From Cenococcum geophilum 1.58 (Eukaryota; Ascomycota; Dothideomycetes; Gloniales; Gloniaceae): a stretch of 64,000 nucleotides of DNA. The translations under genes were made by a program, and so were the position numbers. The stretch is from contig KV748179.1 of assembly GCA_001692895.1 (NCBI GenBank), forward strand, positions 3,795,222 to 3,859,221. Direction: 5' to 3'. Positions 1-10,996 of this stretch are shown here, piece after piece (positions within the stretch are counted from its first letter, which is position 1; every line of letters starts with the position of its first letter). The notes under the pieces are model-generated. The model was given only the letters and a program-made list of their open reading frames with translations, was not told where the DNA came from and did no database searches.

Positions 1-1158
1 GGTGGTCCAAGGTTGAGTTCTTTCACTAGAACGAGAGAAATCTGGCCATGCACGGTGTATTCTGGCTCATTTGCGTCCAAATCCAAAAAGAAAACAGGGG
101 TATTATGTCTTTCAGTCAGAAATCGGTTGACGAGAAACTTGGCGAACGTTGACTTGCCCGAGTAGTTTGGGCCACAGGCCATAACAGCTGGAAGGGTTTC
201 GGATGAGCAGATTGTGTTCATCAAAGCCTGCCAGGATGGTAAGATGAGAACAGGAGCAAGCGGTCTCTTCAGGGGATCCTCCTCTGTTCGCGTCATCTGA
301 AGTGACAAGATTAGCCATTATGAAGAGGGTCTGAAGGGTTCCCGAATAGCTTACTAGGCTGAACGATCGGACTTCTCTGCTTAGCTGTCCGTTTTCATAC
401 TTTTTCCGAACATTCCAAATTCTAGAGTATAATGGAGACAGTTTCTCCATTGAGCGCATCGTGTAGTCACAGCTGAAGAATTGAACTTCAGATCGAGAAC
501 TTGAAATGCACTGCACAACTGGGACCGCGTGTGTAGAAGGTGCGAAAACTCGGTATCTGATAGGAAATGTTGGATGGCTTCGAAGGATCGCCCCGTTGAT
601 GGTTACTACACCTTGCAGGACTGCAATCTCGTACGTTCCAACAAACGTGACTGTTTCGACTTGTCTTAGGAAAATAGTAATATGCTCAGTGGATTCTGAT
701 TTTATGTTAGTAGTCGTAGGCGTCCATGTACAAAGAGTCCAAGACCGATTGGCAGGGCGTTCATCGGGAGGGAGTCCATTGCCTCCCGACGGGGCCCCAT
801 CAACATCAGTGTCATATTCAATGTCTGATTCAGCGTTGGGGGCTAACGGTGCTGATCTAGACTCTGATGCTACGTTTGGCGGATCAACAGCAAAAGGAAC
901 AGTGCCTGAATTGCTGAAAACACGTGCTGATCTGGAGTTATATTCTAGAGCATCTTGATAGCCAGGATCATTTTGTGATGCCTGTGGCTGGTGTAGACGA
1001 GCTTTGGCAGCCGCAAAGGCACTCAACGGCGTTTGATTTTTCGAGGAATCGACTGCTGTGACACAGTCAGGTGACTTCATCAATGAACATAGGATGAAAT
1101 AGCAAAACTCACAGTCAGCTAGAGCATGAAGCTCACCAGCCTTGCGCTTCTCAGCCAT
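1..1158 (-). CDS. GRC3: Polynucleotide 5'-hydroxyl-kinase Grc3 (3' end outside window)
   Basis: Grc3 is the nucleolar RNA 5'-kinase that works with the Las1 nuclease in ITS2 removal from pre-rRNA. Exon 1 is 1158-355 (268 codons, Ser/Asp-rich N-terminus and the N-terminal beta domain). A 58-nt intron 354-297 (GTAAGC donor, CTAAT branch, TCAG acceptor) joins in phase 0 to exon 2, 296 to the window edge. Exon 2 reads LILPSWQALMNTIC, then the Walker A loop GPNYSGKST (near 147-172), then FFLDLDANEPEYTVHGQISL, the family's Clp1/Grc3 nucleotide-kinase core. Without the intron the frame runs past the P-loop into nonsense, which supports the splice. The C-terminal half lies beyond base 1. It shares a short divergent promoter with RPA34. 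The identification is firm; the exact start is likely, being the first Met after the intergenic gap. Confidence 0.9.
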
Positions 1159-1471
1159 TGCACTTTGAGGCCAAGAAAGTCTCAGGGTTTTGTTGCGAAC
1201 TAGTTCGATCTGATGAGGATTATCCCTTAACCCGTCCTAGGGGAACTAGCCAATTAGAAGGCTAGATTTGTTTGTGTTCCTAAGGCTTGCGCACGGGCCA
1301 TATCCTCGTACCGGGTAGGGATAGTGCGCAAGTGATTTTGATATTCCGAGCGAAAATTAGTGGCTTGGTAACCCGGGCGGTCAGGAAAGCTTGCACATTT
1401 CTGCCGTTCGTAAACTTTTTTCAAGAATTGCTGAAGGCCATTGAAGGCCACGAGATGGTAACGGAGCCGCG
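1159..1471. promoter_or_regulatory. Divergent promoter between GRC3 and RPA34
   Basis: This 313-bp gap separates two head-to-head ribosome-biogenesis genes. A GATGAG core at 1212-1217 resembles the PAC element and GCGAAAATT near 1350 loosely resembles RRPE, both known from yeast ribosome-biogenesis promoters. The two elements are seen by eye only; the regulatory role is inference. Open frames of about 60 codons inside it look like chance. Confidence 0.35.
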
Positions 1472-2878
1472 ATGAAGAAGGTCAGGGTCACCGACGTACC
1501 CTTACCGGGCTCAGTACCCAAAAGCCCTCATAAAGCGACTCAAAAGACTGCCAAATCTCAACTGAGCGAAGAGTTTGTCGGTGTTAGCAGTGAGGAAGAG
1601 TCCGGGAATAAATCGCAGGGAAAGAAGAGCAATATCAAAAAGAGCGCAAATGTAAAAACCCTAAAGGCTGTGGCAGCCCCACCAACGAAACCAAACGGAA
1701 CGTCTAGCGCAAAGCGAACTTACAGCGAGTCGGGAAGCAAGAGTGAGGACAATAGCGGCAGCGAGAGCGAGGAACTTGAGGACCGCGACACGACAGATGT
1801 GCCTATGAAGGGCTCTAATAGCAATGCTAGGGACACAGAGGCTGAGAGTGAAGAGAGCGCGAGTGGAAGCAGCAGCGAAGAAGATGGAAGCGGAAGTGGA
1901 AGCTCAAGCGAAGATAGCGGAAGTGAGGAAAGCGAGAGTGAGGAGCTGAACACAAATATCCGAGAAAATGCTAGAGCGAGGTATGCAGAAATTGACCTTT
2001 CAATATTAGCCTGTGGCAGAACTGACAGTTGTCTAGTCAATCAGCATCCTCTCAATTACAAACAGTCCCATTCCATCCTCCACCACCATTCGAACCTCCC
2101 AGCGACTTTAAAGCTATCCTAGGGCATCCCGCCTCATCGTCAAATATACTTAAATTGTTCGATAAGTCTAGCCTCTCGGGAAAACAGATATGGCATATAA
2201 CGGCTCCAGCCGGCATTCCAATCACATCAATTAAAGAAGTAACGCTAGAGAAGATTACTCGCCGTGAAGTAATTCTTAATCACAAGGGGCTTGACTACAG
2301 ACTCTTTCCCGGTGAGAATGAAGAGCAGGGTACAACGAAGCTGCTAGTTCCTGGCGCTGGCGGCTATACTACTAGTTCGTATGAAATTCTTGGTTAAACT
2401 TAATTACAAGACTAAATACTATTTCACAGCTCCAAGCCCCATATCTCAGACCCTTAATTTGCAGCAAGTTGTACACTTGCCCAACCTTACCAAAGCGCAA
2501 GCAGATCCGGCATCAGGTTCAGCCGCTGCTGCGTCGTCCAACATAAATTCCACAAAGCCGGTTCGGCAACAACCAAAGGGCCTTCGAATGCGCTTTCTAC
2601 CATCCGGATTCGGCGATGAGGATCCAGGAATTCTAGGATCATCAGACAGCGAGACTCCTACACCTGCAAGGCCAGAATTCAGGATGCCGGATGGCTCACG
2701 GCCTACCCACCGAACTAAGAAACGAAATCATGAGGAAGTGAATGGAACAAATCAAGTGAGCTCTAGTCCGGTTAAGAAACCCAAGAAGACAAAGGACCAA
2801 GATGATTCGAAGAAGAAAATGGAGAAAAGGGCACGGAAGAGGGAAAAGGAAATGCCAAAGACTAAGATGATGCCCTGA
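1472..2878 (+). CDS. RPA34: RNA polymerase I subunit Rpa34 (A34.5)
   Basis: Rpa34 pairs with Rpa49 as the TFIIF-like module of RNA polymerase I in the nucleolus. Exon 1 is 1472-1980: a Lys/Ser/Glu-rich acidic N-terminus with long SGSES tracts. Intron 1 is 1981-2036 (56 nt, GTATGC, CTGAC branch, TAG), which splits an AGT codon. Exon 2 starts 2037 with the family core (PPPPFEPPSDFKAI, then KQIWHITAPAGIPI). Intron 2 is ambiguous: GTATGA at 2379 to AAG at 2436, or GTTCGT at 2375 to CAG at 2429; both restore frame. Exon 3 continues ISQTLNLQQVVHLPNL and PKGLRMRFLPSGFG, hallmarks of fungal A34, and ends in a Lys-rich tail at 2878. Either splice gives about 430 residues. The family is divergent, so the call rests on domain order and the MRF-PSGFG block. 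Confidence 0.85.
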
Positions 2879-4354
2879 TTGTCTGAATGTCTGTACCAAG
2901 AAAATCTCAGAGCTCGCCCATACTTTGGGGTTGAGCTGAGTAACGCGGTAGTGGGGATCCGCGGACTTCCTTTTTTGTGGAGGTCTCACATGAGACTGCT
3001 TTGCTGATAAGGCAGTATCTTTCGCATATTTGCGGAGAGTTTCTAGGGATTGGAGAAACATCGGAAGCGATAGAGCGTGATGTTATGGATACCAAACGAG
3101 CGTTAAAACGCTCTTTCATTCCGCAAAAGGCGTTTGGTGCAATAACTGGTCGGCTGTGGCTGTGGACTTGCTTTTGAATATAGTCGAAGATCTTGCCTCT
3201 GTATGGCAGAAGCTTGTGGACCGAGCTTATTCCCCTTTTCCTTTGAGGCTGGCGTTTCCGATTGTTTATCATCTGGGTTGGCTTGTGAAGTTTTTGCGAA
3301 GCGAATCTGTATAAATGGATGAATCTTGGCATTCTTGTGCAGCCTGTAACTACGAGCCCCCCAGTGTGCTCGCAACACCACACCTAATTTCGCTTTCTTG
3401 CACACTAGAGAACTTCAAGTTTAGCTCTTACAATTAAGCTTAAAAATCAGAGACTTTACCTTTCTTGAAAGTGCACACACCTTGCTTGCAAGTGCACAGC
3501 CCTTTTGTAATTGCATAGTGTTTACGCTGGATGGTGCACATTTGACTAGTTTCTAGCGAAATTGGATGTGGTGTGTCGCGCGCACACTGGGGACACCGGA
3601 ACCTGTACAGGCTGTATGGGGTTTGGAGGGTTTTTCTGTACATGTTCTGAAGCTGACCAAAGCCAATGAAACATGGAGGCTCGTGAGTTTCAGCAATGCA
3701 TGTTCTAAATATACCTAAGGAATTAGAGAGTGTCATACGCCTTTCGTCCTAAATGCAATCTTTTCAAATGCTCGAAAATTAGAGCTTGCCACCCCTTCAA
3801 AAGGCGTGTGTCATTTCAATAAGGTTTGGATAGACGTTTGGTGTTGACTTTTGAAGTGGTCTTGGCGCGCGTAGATCACTTTCTCCTGGAAACCGCATAA
3901 CCGTGTTTTGGCAGTCGATGATGAAGCACAAAACTCTAGGACCCAAAATGCGCCACCCTCACTCCGCAATCCACCATAGAGGCCTGATAGAATCCGCGCT
4001 CCTCTCGTAATTACCGCTGCATCTCATCGTGTGCCCAGCCGGTCAGATCGCAACTTTCACAGACAGGTAAACAACACAACATTTCGTCCACTCTTACCTT
4101 CCATAATGTGACGCGACTAGTTTTCCACGCAACAACATCTTTCACATACCCTCACAAAGTGACCGTCTCTAACGAGTCAGAGGCTAGGCTTTTGCCGATC
4201 AAAAGCGACGCGTCCCTCTTCCGAACAGCGCACAACGTCAAGTCCATACAAAATTGAACCGCTCACGTCCTACAACTCCCACGAAGCTCTCAACCCCCAA
4301 GGCTGCGAGCCTACCGCTATACCTGCATTTTATCCATCTGCCAATGGACTCAAA
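2879..4354. other. Intergenic region, no supported gene
   Basis: This holds the RPA34 3' region and the apsB 5' region. The longest frames (3103-3405, 2907-3383 and 3440-3736, all minus) lack recognisable domains and splice context. The one at 3440-3736 has paired cysteines (CPQC, CTCKQGVC) but nothing else to support it. From 3,900 on, CT-rich runs are consistent with the apsB promoter and 5' UTR. Confidence 0.5.
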
Positions 4355-7300
4355 ATGTCTCACGACTTATATGAGGCTGAAGATGTCCGGTCGTTCGAAC
4401 AACAAGACTCAGAACTCCCTCCGTTGCCCATCGATGATGACGACAGTTTCCTTCAGGCCCCTAGCGAATCCGCTGATAGCCATATAATTAATGAGGAGAG
4501 TGCGTTAATGGACCGAGAGATGAAGCGCAAATTGATGGACATAGAATCCAGTTTCATACCAGAGCCCTCGATCAATGCAGAAGCGCTGCCAACTGCTGGC
4601 GTGGATGATACATACTTGTTTGGAGGTTCGCCTGGAAACACGAGACCGCATTCTCAGAATTCGTCACACGAGAAAGGCCCAGGACACCCCCTTGATGATG
4701 AACCTATCCACGATCCCGCGGCGGAGAATTCTTCGCTTTTATCGAGCTCCCCTCCTACACCCTCTGATGCATATAAAACCCCGGGTCCTCAAAGACTCGA
4801 CACTGACACCCAGGCCGGACATGATATAAATGGAGAGTCACTTGATGAGGGAACATCCACATCGGATCCCCTACCATCGTCTCCGGCAGCTGCAGCAGCA
4901 GAGCGAACTTTATCCCGGGCAACATCGAATCCTCGTTTCGCGGAGAATACCGAAGCGGAGAACACCGAAGGGGAGGAGAGAGAAGGTGGCACAGCTCGGA
5001 TTGAGCAAGAATCCAAAGACAATGACGAAGCACGATCAGAACATTCGCAAAGGCCACATTCAAGCGCATCTACTGTAAAGGCTCCGGAATTCTCACCCTA
5101 CGAAGAAGGCTCATCAGCCTCTGCCGAACATCAAGATATGAGCATTGAAAACCTATCTGTACCACTATCATCCGCACCCTCAAACACAACCAGCCTTAAC
5201 AAGCGACCCGGGTTTCTTCAAAATCGGCAAGCAAGCCAACGGTCGTCACTTTCGTCTTTCACGAATCGATCCGACATGTCTGGAGATGGCGGAAGTGATG
5301 CAACACTTGGGGCAGATTATGCATTGCAGAGCGGAGGTGCTGCGCCAAGTTCAAGTAATCAGGGGCGTCTTAGCTTCGGGTTATCAAGGCTCCCCAGCCT
5401 TGGGAGCATAGCATCATCCGTCTCGGGATACAGTGACTCGAACCCGTCATGGGATCGTACAAGAAGTATCAGCGGCACATCCGTAGTAGCAGGTATGCAA
5501 TCTGAGAAGAATCTCGAACGGCTTGATGAGGAAAGGCCAAGCTCTGCAACCCCCCCTGCAACACCTTGTGCGTCCAGTGTGAAGCCAATAGTTCCTACCG
5601 ATACCGTTATCGCCAGGCACATCCAGGACATTCAGGTACCCGATACTGTGGCAAGAGAATATCGGGAAAAACACCTACGGTCACCAGATAAAAGACCATC
5701 AATGGCAATGCCATTTCACAGTCGAAACAAACATAACCTGACACTCAAAGAGCAGAACAGTAAGATCGACAAACTAAGCAAAGAGAATTTCGACCTCAAA
5801 CTGAAAATTCATTTCCTTGACCAAGCACTACAGAATCGTTCAGATGAAGGCGTCAAAGAGATGATCTCAAAAAACGTGCAGTTGCAGACTGACCTTGCGA
5901 ATGAGAAGAAAGAGAACCAGTCTTTAAGGCGGAAGGTGCGGGATCTAGAGCGTAAGATAAAAGCGCAAGAGGACGGCCTAGCTGCTGCACGAGAGACGAC
6001 CAGCGGGTCTGAAGAAGATAAGAGTGACCAATCTTCAAGGCAGGCTGATATGGAAGAGGAGATTACTTGGCTGAGAGAACGACTCGAGTCCACAGAAACC
6101 TTGATTGAGAAGCTCAGAGAGGAGAACCTTGCAAAAGAAGTCGAAAAGAGACGTATGGCGGAGTATATCAAATCCATGGGTGAGAGGAATACTTCCGAAC
6201 CTTCTGCTGGGGTGAACGAGGCTATGGGGATGTGGAAGGAGGACCTAGATGATGAACGAGCTAGAAGGGAACAAGCTGAGGCCGAGGCCGAGAAGCTCCG
6301 CGAAGAAGTGAGACGACTCAAGGACCAATATCAACCCCCACCTACGACGAATCATAATATCAGAAATGTCTACAACATCAGCAAGCGCAATCTCACGTCT
6401 TACACTACACGCTCTCACTCCGGATCCGACGTCACCAACGAGCAAGCTCCGGCGGCTAGTGGAACTAGTAGTACGCTTGTTGAACAGCTTCGGACTGAAA
6501 ATTCAGAGCTAAGACGAGATCTTGGCGCTCAAACATCCATGCTTACCTCCCGTAACCGCGAACGAGAGCGATTACAACAAGAAATTGAGGACTTAAAGCT
6601 CACCGCACGGAGGGGCGATGGTGTTAGATCAGTTGCCGGAGATAGCATATTCGAACGGTCAATATCTCGTGCCCACCAGCGATCGGCCTCCAGAGCCAGC
6701 GGTGCAACCCGTGTTACTCAAATGAGCGATCCCGAGCGTGATGAGTGGGAGAGTAAATGTGCAGCACTCCGAGATGAAATATCCCAGACGAAACTAATCA
6801 ACCAGGACCTTGAGAGGGAGCTAAACCAGCACCTTAATATTCTTGAGGATACCGAGAAAGAGTTGGAAGAGCTTAAGAAGGACTTGGATCTTCAGACCGA
6901 AGACCTTCAAGCGTTACAAGCCGAACGCGATGAAGCTCTCGAAGCTCTACAAGACAAAGAACAAGAATGCGAGAAACTACGGGAGGAAGCAATCAGCACC
7001 ATTGAGAGACTGGAAGACGAGATCGAACAAAAAGAACAGGAGCGTAATCGACTTCTCACCGATATTGACAACCAAAATGAGGATTTCGCCGCCTTGCAAC
7101 AGGAGATGAAAAACGTCAGCGAGAGCTTAGTTCAGCTAGAGGATGATCGTGAAGGCAACCTCAGAAAGATTCAATCATTAGAGCAAGAGCTTGATGATGC
7201 TAACAGGGAACTTGAGAGCCTCGATAAACGTCTGCGCGATGCTCTCTCAAAGAATGAGAGACTTGAAATCCAGCTTGAATCAAGCCAAGGCGAAATCTCT

Positions 7301-8883
7301 TTCCTTCGGGAGGAACAGGAAGGCGATAAGATCAAGATCGGTGAACTTGAATCTGCACTCAATTCAGCACGAACAACGATACAGGACGAAAAAGAGAGAT
7401 TTCGTGATCTGGAAGAGCGCTTGGCAGAGGAGAGACGGCAGCGCGAAATCCTAGACAGTCAAGAAAAAGAGGAATTGCAGAAAATGCTCACAGACCTCAA
7501 CCTACAAGCATCTAAGGCGAAGGAAGAGGTCAGAAGGCTCAGGAAGAATCTCTCTTCGAAAGAGGTTGAAGCAACCACCTGGAAGCAAAGGCTTGATGAG
7601 TTGGAAAGCAATCTTCGCGAAGCTCTCGGCGACCTCAACGGCACCAGGTCCAGCTTGCTAAAGGTACCTCACGCAATTGCATTATCCCCAGATATATATT
7701 AATTACTATCATTCAGGACATTACTAAACTGCAACGGGACTTGGACTCTACCATCCTAGAGCTTGACAGCACGAAGAACGATCTCGCAGAGAAAGACAGA
7801 CTTCTGCGGAATCGGGATGCGTTGTTGGAGAGCACTGCGCTGGAGAGCCGAAGGCTCTCAGACCTGCTCGAGCGTGAACGCCAAGCACGACGACAAGACC
7901 AAGCGAACTTCGAGAACGCCAAACGCGGCCATCAAACCGTCACACGCACAGTTCAACAACATGAAACTCGCGTCCTTGAGCTCGAAACCGCTCGGAATCA
8001 AGATCGCCATAAGCTTATGAACCTTGAGCGCCAGTTCAAAGACCAGCTCCTTGAGCGCAACAATCTTCTACTCGCTCTCTGGAATCGTCTTTCAACTCTT
8101 TGTGGCGCTGAATGGGCTCGCACCAACAGCCTCGTCAATGGCGAACTACCCTCTCTCGAAGTCATCTCGCGCAACCTGCCTGGCTTCAATAAGAATATAA
8201 TTCTCGCCGTCAAAACCGTCGAAAACATTGTCGGCAATTTCCGCCAGCGTATTCGTATGATCGAGAAGGATCTATGGAAAGACTACCAAACCCTAGAGCA
8301 CACGCTTGACGTCCGTGTGAAACGTCTTGATCAACTTGAGAAGACGGTGCTAGCGCAGCGGCAGAGTATTGGGCGACCGTCGACTATTAGAGGTGGTGTG
8401 GTGGAGACTGGCAGTGTACACACAGAAGTCTCAAAGCTTAAAAATGAGAACAAGATGCTAAAAGCTGAGTTACAGTTCCATCGCCAGACGCAAACTCAAT
8501 CCAGCGAGTCGCAGGCTCAGCGCTCGCCGTCGAGTAGCCGGAGTGCGAACCGAGCGAGTGTTGCGGCCACGCTGCTAAGACACCATTCCACCAGCGCGGT
8601 GGAGGCACTGGAGAAGCAGGATGGGCAACAGTATTCACCAGCCCTCCAATCCACTTCATTGCAGCCTAGCGAACAACGATGGATCCATCGACTCAAGGAA
8701 CTAGAGAAGAGGTTGAAGGCAGAGCGCGAGGCAAGGCTTTTAGATCGGAGTGGAGCGAGGAAGAGATTGGAGGAAAGCAGTGCAGAGAAAGAAGAGCTAA
8801 GGATGTTACTCGAGAGGGAGAAAGAGCGGCGAGGGAGCGTGGATGATTTAATAGACCTGAATATGGACAAAGTGATTGAGTAG
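4355..8883 (+). CDS. apsB: ApsB/Mto1-type spindle-pole-body and gamma-tubulin anchoring protein
   Basis: ApsB (Aspergillus) or Mto1 (fission yeast) recruits the gamma-tubulin complex to spindle pole bodies and septal or cytoplasmic MTOCs and affects nuclear positioning. Exon 1 is 4355-7663. A 53-nt intron 7664-7716 (AAG|GTACCT ... TTCAG) is followed by exon 2, 7717-8883, giving 1,491 residues. Residues 1-420 are low-complexity Ser/Glu-rich. A centrosomin motif 1 (Cnn_1N) sits near residues 458-530, seen as LKEQNSKIDKLSKENFDLKL. Long coiled coils fill most of 480-1200. The C-terminal block NLLLALWNRLSTLCG (near 1211) and the basic end WIHRLKELEKRLKAEREARL are typical of fungal ApsB. The start ATG has a good AAAATGTC context. 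The protein looks complete, with no broken frame. Confidence 0.92.
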
Positions 8884-9784
8884 GTTACTCAACTGTACTA
8901 CTATCATTGGAGCGGCGTTTCTTAGTCTCTATGAGTTTCATAACATCACTCTCAGCCGACGTTTTCTTGGGATGAGAACTTTTGGCGCCTGAGGATTTTT
9001 TTTCTTTTACTTTACTAAGAAGAGGACTCATCAACCTTACTAAACAGCATTAGACCAGGCCCGAGATCAGGCGTCGTTGCGTGGGAAAGATTGGGAGATC
9101 TGCATGAGCTTGAGTTTTGGCGAATTCATGTATTCAATGTGCTGCGTCGATGACATTTGTCTATCTAGGTGCCACTTGCGTCTAGATTTGTATATTTATT
9201 TATCCTAGCAGGTTAAACAATTCATGAGCATACGAGCATATCATCCGTCTGATATAAACCGAATTTAAAGATATCGCAGCGCCGTTAATGATTGAGACCC
9301 ATTAGCGAAGGCGAGTTTTACTTCTAACACTCATCTACTGCTAGAACTTCCCTATGAGTTGCGTACATTTCAGCATCTCATAACAAGCACACTACCATCA
9401 GATTACTCTTGAGGTCTCCCCACATCTCAACTCTCACTTCGACAACCGCCCTGCAATAAACGCAGCATTAGAAGGTTATTTCTCCTTCTACCCACCCGCC
9501 TTCCTGACACAAAGCCTTCCTCGCCTAATATCTACACTTTACTTTACTTCTCTTGACCAAGAAGAACCTACTGCTCCATTTTACCTTCTTCCCTCTTAGA
9601 ACTTATTGCCAAACGCCATCCATCCATCCATCCACCCATCCATCTGCTACCTACTCTCTGCATCAGAATCAATTTCCCCTCGCCTCAACCACATACCAGC
9701 CCTCAACCTATTTTCAAGGTGAACGTCGCAATAGTACGTATGCTAGTGAGGAGTCATAGATATCTCACGCTAATCAGTTATCAG
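8884..9784. other. Intergenic region and 5' UTR of the next gene, with a 5'-UTR intron
   Basis: No coding sequence seen. A CCATCCATC microsatellite lies at about 9617-9642. At 9734-9784 a 51-nt intron (GTACGTATG ... GCTAATCAGTTATCAG) ends directly in front of the downstream ATG at 9785. This suggests a 5'-UTR intron and argues against the in-frame upstream ATG at 9719 as the start. Confidence 0.5.
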
Positions 9785-10996
9785 ATGAATGAAGCGCCTG
9801 GGCATGCAGCCACCCCAGCCAAGCGCACCAAGCGTCCCTACGTCAAAAAGGCGTCACTGAAGAACGGAGATGGGACCACGAAGCCAGCTCCAAAGCCGCA
9901 AAAGAAGAAGGCGGCAGATAGTTGCCAGAAGGAGATTGGAGGGTTTCCGATTGAGCAGGAGGAGAATGGTAAGGTAGCTGAAGCCACGAAGACAGCTCAG
10001 CTACCTGTTGAGAAGCCTCCGCCAACCCATTCTGTCCTGCCCGCCGCTGGAAATGCCGCCACACATGGTCCAGAGAGAACTGAGTTGAATAAAAACAGCG
10101 CCACGGAGATGGCTGCTATGGAAACTGGAAAACCACAAAAGGGGGGCCTCTTTGATGTTGCAAGTCAGACAATCAGTCGCATAAAGGAGGAGTGGGACGC
10201 TTTGCAGACTGCGTCAGCTGCTGATCGCCAGAATATTGAGAGTTTGAAGACTGAAATTGAGGAACTTCAAAAAGCCAAGAAGGCTCGAAATACATCCATC
10301 GTCAACCTGATCCGGGACGCCCAAGTGACAAAGCAGGACCATAACTCCAAGGTTACAAAACTATATTCGCAACTGACCGAAGCGCATGATGATGTGAATC
10401 AGAGAAAGGCAATGTTTCAAGAGCTTTCAGCGAAATATAAGGCACTAGATGTGACAGTCTCATCTCACTTGAGATCAGTCGATCATTGGCGTGATGAGTC
10501 CACTGCAACGTCTAAAAAGTTAGTCGAATCCGTGCAAGAATTGGAGGCCATGAAGGGCACACAAAGGTCAATGGTGGATTCTTGGACGCTTGAGCGCGAC
10601 CAGTTGAAGACGGAGCTAGATCGTACAAAGACAGCCCAATCAGCCCTGGAAATCCGTCTTAGAAAGGAGCGCGACAAGTTGAAGGCAGAAATCAAACGGA
10701 TCGGGAAAGCGCCGCCAGAACTAGTTACGCTGAAGCGCAAGTATGACCAGCTTAACACCGAGTTCAAGGACTTAAAAGAGTCCAGGGCAGCCGAACTGGA
10801 CGCTGTGAACCAAAGACTCGATGGTACCCAGAAAGCCTTTATCTGTCTAAACAACAAATATGGACAGCTCTTCGAAGTTGCAAGCGACGTCGGTAACTAT
10901 GCCGGTTCGATGGCCAACGATTGTTATGGAGAGGTTGGTCGAGCGATCAAGAAGCTGAAGAGCGAGCTGCAGGACGGCGGTCCGACGAAAATTTGA
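9785..10996 (+). CDS. Hypothetical coiled-coil protein
   Basis: I do not recognise this gene. It encodes 403 residues from the ATG at 9785, chosen because a strong 3' splice signal (TTATCAG) ends immediately before it; a 22-residue in-frame extension to 9719 would lie in the predicted intron. The first 120 residues are Lys/Pro/Ala-rich and basic (AKRTKRPYVKKASLK), which could be nuclear targeting or disordered. From about residue 130 to 390 it is heptad-rich coiled coil without cysteines or catalytic motifs. It has one uninterrupted coding exon, lies in the same direction as apsB and the coiled-coil gene at 14,859, and has no detectable membrane segment. It is probably a lineage-restricted structural protein; that is inference. 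Confidence 0.7.
   Translation: MNEAPGHAATPAKRTKRPYVKKASLKNGDGTTKPAPKPQKKKAADSCQKEIGGFPIEQEENGKVAEATKTAQLPVEKPPPTHSVLPAAGNAATHGPERTELNKNSATEMAAMETGKPQKGGLFDVASQTISRIKEEWDALQTASAADRQNIESLKTEIEELQKAKKARNTSIVNLIRDAQVTKQDHNSKVTKLYSQLTEAHDDVNQRKAMFQELSAKYKALDVTVSSHLRSVDHWRDESTATSKKLVESVQELEAMKGTQRSMVDSWTLERDQLKTELDRTKTAQSALEIRLRKERDKLKAEIKRIGKAPPELVTLKRKYDQLNTEFKDLKESRAAELDAVNQRLDGTQKAFICLNNKYGQLFEVASDVGNYAGSMANDCYGEVGRAIKKLKSELQDGGPTKI

Noticed and set aside
3440-3736. 98-codon minus-strand frame with paired cysteines
   Set aside because: No recognisable domain, poor start context and no splice or neighbour evidence; kept only as a remark.
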